Source: Mesodorylaimus sp. YZB2_4 (taxonomy: Eukaryota; Nematoda; Enoplea; Dorylaimida; Dorylaimidae). From it: a DNA stretch of 64,000 nt. The stretch lies in contig JASANH010000986.1 of NCBI GenBank assembly GCA_030248295.1, positions 124,001-188,000 of the forward strand, read 5' to 3'. The position numbers and the translations under genes are program-made. This document shows, one piece after another, positions 59,206 to 64,000 of the stretch. The first letter of the stretch is position 1; each line of letters begins with the position of its first letter. The notes below the pieces were generated by a model. It was not told where the DNA came from and did not search any database. It saw nothing but the letters and a program-made list of their open reading frames with translations.

Positions 59206-61721
59206 ATGGGCTTTATTAGAAGCGTCATTTGGATGGTGCTGGTTGCGATATTTAGCATTATTCTTTCATTTTTCTTTCGTGATTCTTCACCACCTCAATT
59301 GTACGCTGGGTATGTCGAACCCGGATTCGAAGCTGTTGAACATGAGTTTAGGTAAGTGCCATGATGGTTAGGTTGCACATGAGGATAAGATGACAAAGAG
59401 TTAAGGAGAGTAAATTACATTCTGTTTTGTCCGCGACAAGCGTCTATTTGGGTGAATAATCGCTGGTGTAACACAGTAGGGCCCGCAATACGACCATCCA
59501 ACCGCGTTACATCGAATTGACCATAAGAATAGTTTTTGTCATTACCAACCACTATTCCGAAGCAGTGTCGACCACGTTTTTCAACTCTGTCCAGCGTCAG
59601 TCTGTCGCAACCGATGTCCCTTGCTGCAGCTCCACGCAGAAGGTAGGTTACCAGCTAGCCCTACCCTAGCACAAGTGCAGTTATCAGAAATAGGGCTCGA
59701 ATTCCCGAGAGATATCTGATGTACGGTAGCTCGATCTAGGCGCACATGCTTCTCCCTGTTTCAGGAAAAATTTTGAAACCGGCTATGAAGCTGGTGGTGC
59801 AGCTTTCTCCGTTTGTTACAAGGGCAAGATGGTAGTTGACTTGTGGGGTGGATACGCGGACAAGGCAGCCTTGCGTCCTTGGACAGAGAACACATTGAGC
59901 ACTGCTTTTTCTTCAACCAAGGTGACAGTTGGTTCTCCTTCTTTCATCATTATAGATCACAGCCTACTGTATCTCAGGGCGTAGCGGCATTATGCATTGC
60001 TCATCTAGTCGATCGTGGTCATATCAAGTATTCGGATCTAGTCACTAAATATTGGCCTGAGTTCGGAGCGAATGGAAAAGATAATGTGACCGTAAAGATG
60101 CTTCTTGGTCACGAGGTAGGGCAGTTCATGCCGTGATAACAAACCAAGTGATAACGGAATCGTTTTTTTTGCAGGCTGGACTAGCTTTATTGGACGAACC
60201 AATTACAAAAGAGGCAGTCAAAAATTGGCGTTTAATGAGCAAGTTATTTGAAAAGCAGGTGCCGAATTGGCCGCCTGGTACTACTGCCGGTTATCACGTG
60301 ATCACGTTTGGGTTCATCGTTGACCAGCTGATTCGACGGGTTGATCCAAAGCATCGAAGTGTGGGACAGTATTTCAGGGAAGAGATCGCTGAACCCCATG
60401 GTACTAATTGGTGCAGGTTTTCTACAGCAAAGGCAGTCACGCTGATGCTCTTTTCAGGTATCGATTTCTATATCGGTCTCCCTCGAGATCAGCTGTATCG
60501 AGTTGCCAGATTGACCGATCCAACCGCATGGGATTACCTCATCAGGTTCGACGATTGGGAGTTTGTCAAGTTCTTTGCGAACCTGCTACTTCGTCACGGG
60601 AATGAATTGACAAAAAAGACAATGAGCAATCCAGAATGGTTGCATATGCTTGACAAGGTACCCAGCCGTCCTGAAAAAGGGGCTCAAATTTAGTCGGAAG
60701 CAGAATTTGTAATGCAGCCCTGTAACATGAACGCAGTCTGCATCAGGCGACAAACGCGCGCACGATGGTCCTCTGCATGCAATGCATATATTAATGTAGA
60801 AGTCCACCCTCCGTTTCTGATACGATTACCCGTACAGGGTCGAATACAGGGCCGTATCAGATCTTGTACATAACCGAGCCAAACAGATGTCAAATTAAAT
60901 AAGGCAAAATGTCTTATGCGCATCGAAACACAGAGCTACTTTCAAAGAGTGGTCTCTTTGAAAGTAGCTCTGACAGATCTGACAGACATGAGAACTTTTG
61001 TAATAATGGACACAGCGCTAATTTTGAGGAAATACAGTTGTCAACCCTTGTCGTGCCCTAGTGACCTTTCCAGATACAGTAGCTGTGCATTTGCGAAAGT
61101 GTTTGACTCTACCTGGATACAAAACATGCTTTTCTGTATTCACATGCCCTCTGATGAGCATACACAGTTTGGCAAGTGGAAAATCATGGCGTGGCGAAAA
61201 GTTTGGTCAGTAATTTCTTTGTCCTTTCAGTATAATCCGTTCAATGACCCTGACATTCAAGAAATGGAGATCGCTGGCGGTGGTGGAATCGGAAATGCCA
61301 GAGCACTGGCTCGTTTATTCTGCCTGCTGGGTGACGAAAAAACTCCGTTAGTTCGTAAATCAGTACTTGACATCATTGCGGAACCAGCCATCGCGACACC
61401 CAGCGATGTGATTCTTGGAATGAATTTGACGTGGGGACATGGATTCATGCATAGAAAGAGCCCAAACGTATGTCTTGCACCGGGTGCTGAAGATAGCTTA
61501 TGTTCTATACATATTACCTATTTCAGGGCCACTACCAGCTTGGTCATCCCGGCTATGGCGGTCAGAATGTCAAATTCGATCGCAACGAAAATGTAGCGTT
61601 CGCCTACATTCGAAATAGCGTATCACCCGAATTCGTAGGCGAATTAGTGCGCACATTCCGACATTTAGAAAATGCCCTATATGACAGCATCCGAGCTATT
61701 AAAAAAGTTGATTTCTCGTAG
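59206..61721 (+). CDS. Beta-lactamase/esterase-domain protein, gene 7 (separate from the array)
   Basis: Exons 59206-59351, 59765-59921, 59978-60115, 60175-60400, 60458-60657, 61231-61467 and 61527-61721; 432 residues. Exon boundaries and phases equal those of the array genes, so it is a true paralogue, set apart by the two four-repeat genes. Start MGFIRSVI; strongly hydrophobic residues about 6-24. Motifs SSTK, AGYHVITFG and GHPGYGGQN. It is the most diverged copy (GYVEPGFE, ETGYEAGGAAFSVCYKG; two extra codons in exon 6 and three in exon 7). Intron 5 contains a perfect 19-bp hairpin. Frame intact. Confidence 0.9.
60931..60972. repeat. Perfect 19-bp hairpin in intron 5 of gene 7
   Basis: Arm CAGAGCTACTTTCAAAGAG (60931-60949), loop TGGT, arm CTCTTTGAAAGTAGCTCTG (60954-60972), no mismatch. 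Followed by a short TGACAGATC-TGACAGAC direct repeat. Confidence 0.9.
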
Positions 61722-63117
61722 TTTTAGAAAACACTAGTTGCTACTAGGCAGAATTATGTTTCAGGTGATGATTTTCAAATTGAGTGCTTTTACAAATTGT
61801 GGGATCATTGATTTCATATGGATGTGATTTTGTTTATGTTGAGGTGAGCAACGCTTATGTATTCACACCAAAGTCCAACTACATATTCACACTCACAATC
61901 AGTCCAGTCAATATCACGCTTGACCACACCACCAACGGAAGAACATGCATTCGAGAGTATAGGCACACATTCCAAACAAAATGATTTACGCGGCCGGGAG
62001 TCGAACACCCACCAGTAAGTTTGCGCCTGATATGAGAGACAGACGCCATTTCCGCCATGCCATGAGCTGGCGGCTTTAGCTTCGAGTTGTTTGGCCACTA
62101 GCCGACGTGTACTTATTCCCCAGTGTGGATTGACAGAACAAGAAACCTCACCTGGGTACCCCTGCTGCGCGGGCCCAACCCAACGGTTCAAACCTTATTG
62201 AGCAATGCAAGATTGCGTAGAGTCGTTGAACAGCTCTTGGTAAGGAAGCGAAATTACCATAAGATTTAAATTAAAAGATTGAAGTTTGAGCTCTTCATAC
62301 TGTGTGGTTCAGCGTGTAAGACCTTTTTAAAATACTAGCTCGCTCTTTAGATTTCCACCGCTCCTCTGGGCCAGGGCGGAAAATCTCAAGTCAAAACAAG
62401 ATGGTCACGAGATAGCTAAACCTGTTTTCTATCTAATGTATCGGCCAAATGAGTAAGCATCCCTGTTCCATCATCTTATTTCTGTGTCCACTTTCGGATC
62501 TTATTGCGCACGAAGATGCGTCATTGTTACTGACAAATGCTACTTGACTCCCCGAACCACAACCCAGCCATCAGCTTTGATTGTCAACGTATAATACCGG
62601 CACCAAAGAACAGTAAACCACCCTTTTCGTGCATCCATTACGTAACATGCCAATTTACCAACCTGCGGTCAACAACAGTACGCTACACCTGATATGAACA
62701 AAAAACAGGTCGTGCCAGACACTCATGTCCTATTCACTTGGCCGCAGCACTCAAAACAAACACGCGCAAACCAAGAGCATAGCACGGCTTTGAAACCATA
62801 GCAAATAATCCCTTGCCTTTGCTGTTTCGCAGCCCTCACCAATAAAAAGGCTAGCCCCGCAAAGTACTGAGATTACAATAAAGAGACCTTCAGAGCAGTT
62901 CACCACAGTTTAGTTTATTGGTTTTATGAACTAGCCTCGCGTCATCAAAGCTCCAATCAGAAGAACAGAGGAAATGCTACTGGTTCCATACCTTCTGGTC
63001 CAATTTACTTCTGGCAAAAATTACAGTACGGAAGAAACTTTGAGACCAATTTCATAAGACAAACCCCGTATGCAGCAAATACCTACGTGCGTACATTATG
63101 AACAGTGTATGCTAACG
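61722..63117. other. Spacer between convergent genes, with SINE A copy A6
   Basis: No gene. A minus-strand copy of element A at about 61985-62060 shows GGAGTCGAACACCC and the GAGAGACAGACGCC head. Confidence 0.55.
61985..62060 (-). repeat. SINE-like element A, copy A6 (head only)
   Basis: B box on the minus strand (GGGTGTTCGACTCCCGG) and head GGCGTCTGTCTCTCATATCAGGCGC; no tail recognised. Confidence 0.6.
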
Positions 63118-64000
63118 TTAGCAATTGGACTCCTGCAAACGTGATCCCGAAGCCAGTTCGGTCAGTGGACGTGTGCCATTGCTAGTTAAATTTATGGTAC
63201 TGTTTTCCAATCCAGTGCTCTCCGAGCCACCTAAAAAAACAAGGCATGCCAGAACTTTTAGTTAACGATAAAAACAAATGGCTCCCACTTTTAAGCGACG
63301 GCCAATATTCTAATAACACTTCCAACAATCGAGCTGCCAAGCGGTGATCGAGGAAGCTGAAATAGGATTTGAGCGAACCAAAAGCGGAGCCGTTACTTCC
63401 AGAAATGGGATAGGCTTGACTGGTGCAGAATATCAAAGGCCCGAAAATAATGCCGCATTTCGTAGCTGATAAGCCATTGTGCGGACTTTGCGATATCACA
63501 TGCCTGAAGTGGTCCATGAGCACCATCAAAGTGCACTGAAAACGAAAAGAGCATAAAGTACCACGCAATGAGGAACAGGAAACGAAACATTAGGGGGAAT
63601 GGGCTTGGGATCAGATGCGGGTACCTGGCACGCCCTTTTTCTGTTTCTCGAAGAGACATTTGATCTATCGGAGACTAACAAGGAACGTACCTTATTTGCT
63701 TTTGGTAGACAATCGATGACTCCGAGCATCAGTCTCGAATTGCCTTCCTTCTCGCTGGCCACGCACACTTTCCACGCGTCCAATAGCATTTGGAAAGTGG
63801 AATGCGGCACTAAGGATTCTGGTAACTCGCGTAGAAAGTCCTTGAGTACACTGGTTAATATATTCAAATCAGGAACACTATCGGCACTGATATCGGCCGC
63901 AGGCGGATCACGTTCCAACGCTTCTCTCAAAATACGCTTTTTCTCCGACGATCCGCACAATGTATACAAGCCACCAGTGTCAACACCACGGCGTTCGATT
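63118..64000 (-). CDS. syd-1: SYD-1/SYDE-type RhoGAP, C-terminal part (gene continues beyond window)
   Basis: Presynaptic scaffold with a Rho-GAP-like domain; in nematodes SYD-1 acts in active-zone assembly and axon guidance. Exons in the window are 64000-63691, 63535-63289 and 63230-63118, ending ...RLQESNC then stop. The GAP domain begins with RGVDTGGLYTLCGSSEKKRILREA and continues with PDLNILTSVLKDFLRELPESLV, MDHFRHVI and NGLSATKCGIIFGPLIFCTS. This order and wording fit the SYD-1/SYDE subfamily rather than generic RhoGAPs. The arginine-finger position (GLY-R in active GAPs) is threonine here (codon at 63961-63963), suggesting no GTPase-activating chemistry. PDZ and C2 domains expected upstream lie outside the window. 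Confidence 0.9.

Overview
The window is nuclear DNA from an invertebrate animal. Its genes are split by many short GT-AG introns, there are no operon-like ORF rows or Shine-Dalgarno sites, and the recognisable products are animal proteins: arginine kinase, a three-enzyme CAD polyprotein, D-glucuronyl C5-epimerase, an SLC16-like transporter, ICMT and a SYD-1 type RhoGAP. A nematode is my best guess. The multicopy beta-lactamase-domain (LACT-type) family and a SYD-1 GAP domain without its arginine finger fit that, and splice-acceptor-like AGs just before several start codons would fit trans-splicing. I cannot exclude another ecdysozoan.

Layout. 1-1325 (+): 3' part of an arginine kinase gene. 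2210-2949 (+): broken tyrosine kinase fragment. 5630-7896 (-): SLC16/MCT-like transporter. 9096-13708 (-): glucuronyl C5-epimerase. 14568-24604 (-): complete CAD gene, 32 exons, 2264 codons, de novo pyrimidine synthesis. 26227-27570 (+): ICMT. 28362-51030 (+): tandem array of six intact seven-exon beta-lactamase/esterase-like genes plus one gutted copy. 51636-57808 (-): two tandem copies of a gene for an unnamed protein with four internal repeats; one copy carries a 1-nt frameshift. 59206-61721 (+): a seventh lactamase-like gene. 63118-64000 (-): 3' end of a SYD-1/SYDE-like gene. For every complete gene called intact, the summed exon lengths are a multiple of three, an internal check on the models.

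Non-coding layer. Introns and spacers hold several dispersed repeat families: (A) a tRNA-derived SINE-like element, (B) a roughly 170-200 nt element that folds into several hairpins with apparent compensatory changes between copies, (C) a SINE with both Pol III boxes, (D) a longer repeat seen twice, and tRNA 3'-half fragments ending in T-runs. Two perfect hairpins (16 and 19 bp) and a 130-bp imperfect inverted repeat also occur.

The strongest candidates for something undescribed are the structured element B, the four-repeat protein pair, and the recent reshuffling of the lactamase-like array (5'-exon homogenisation, exon relics, a deleted copy).
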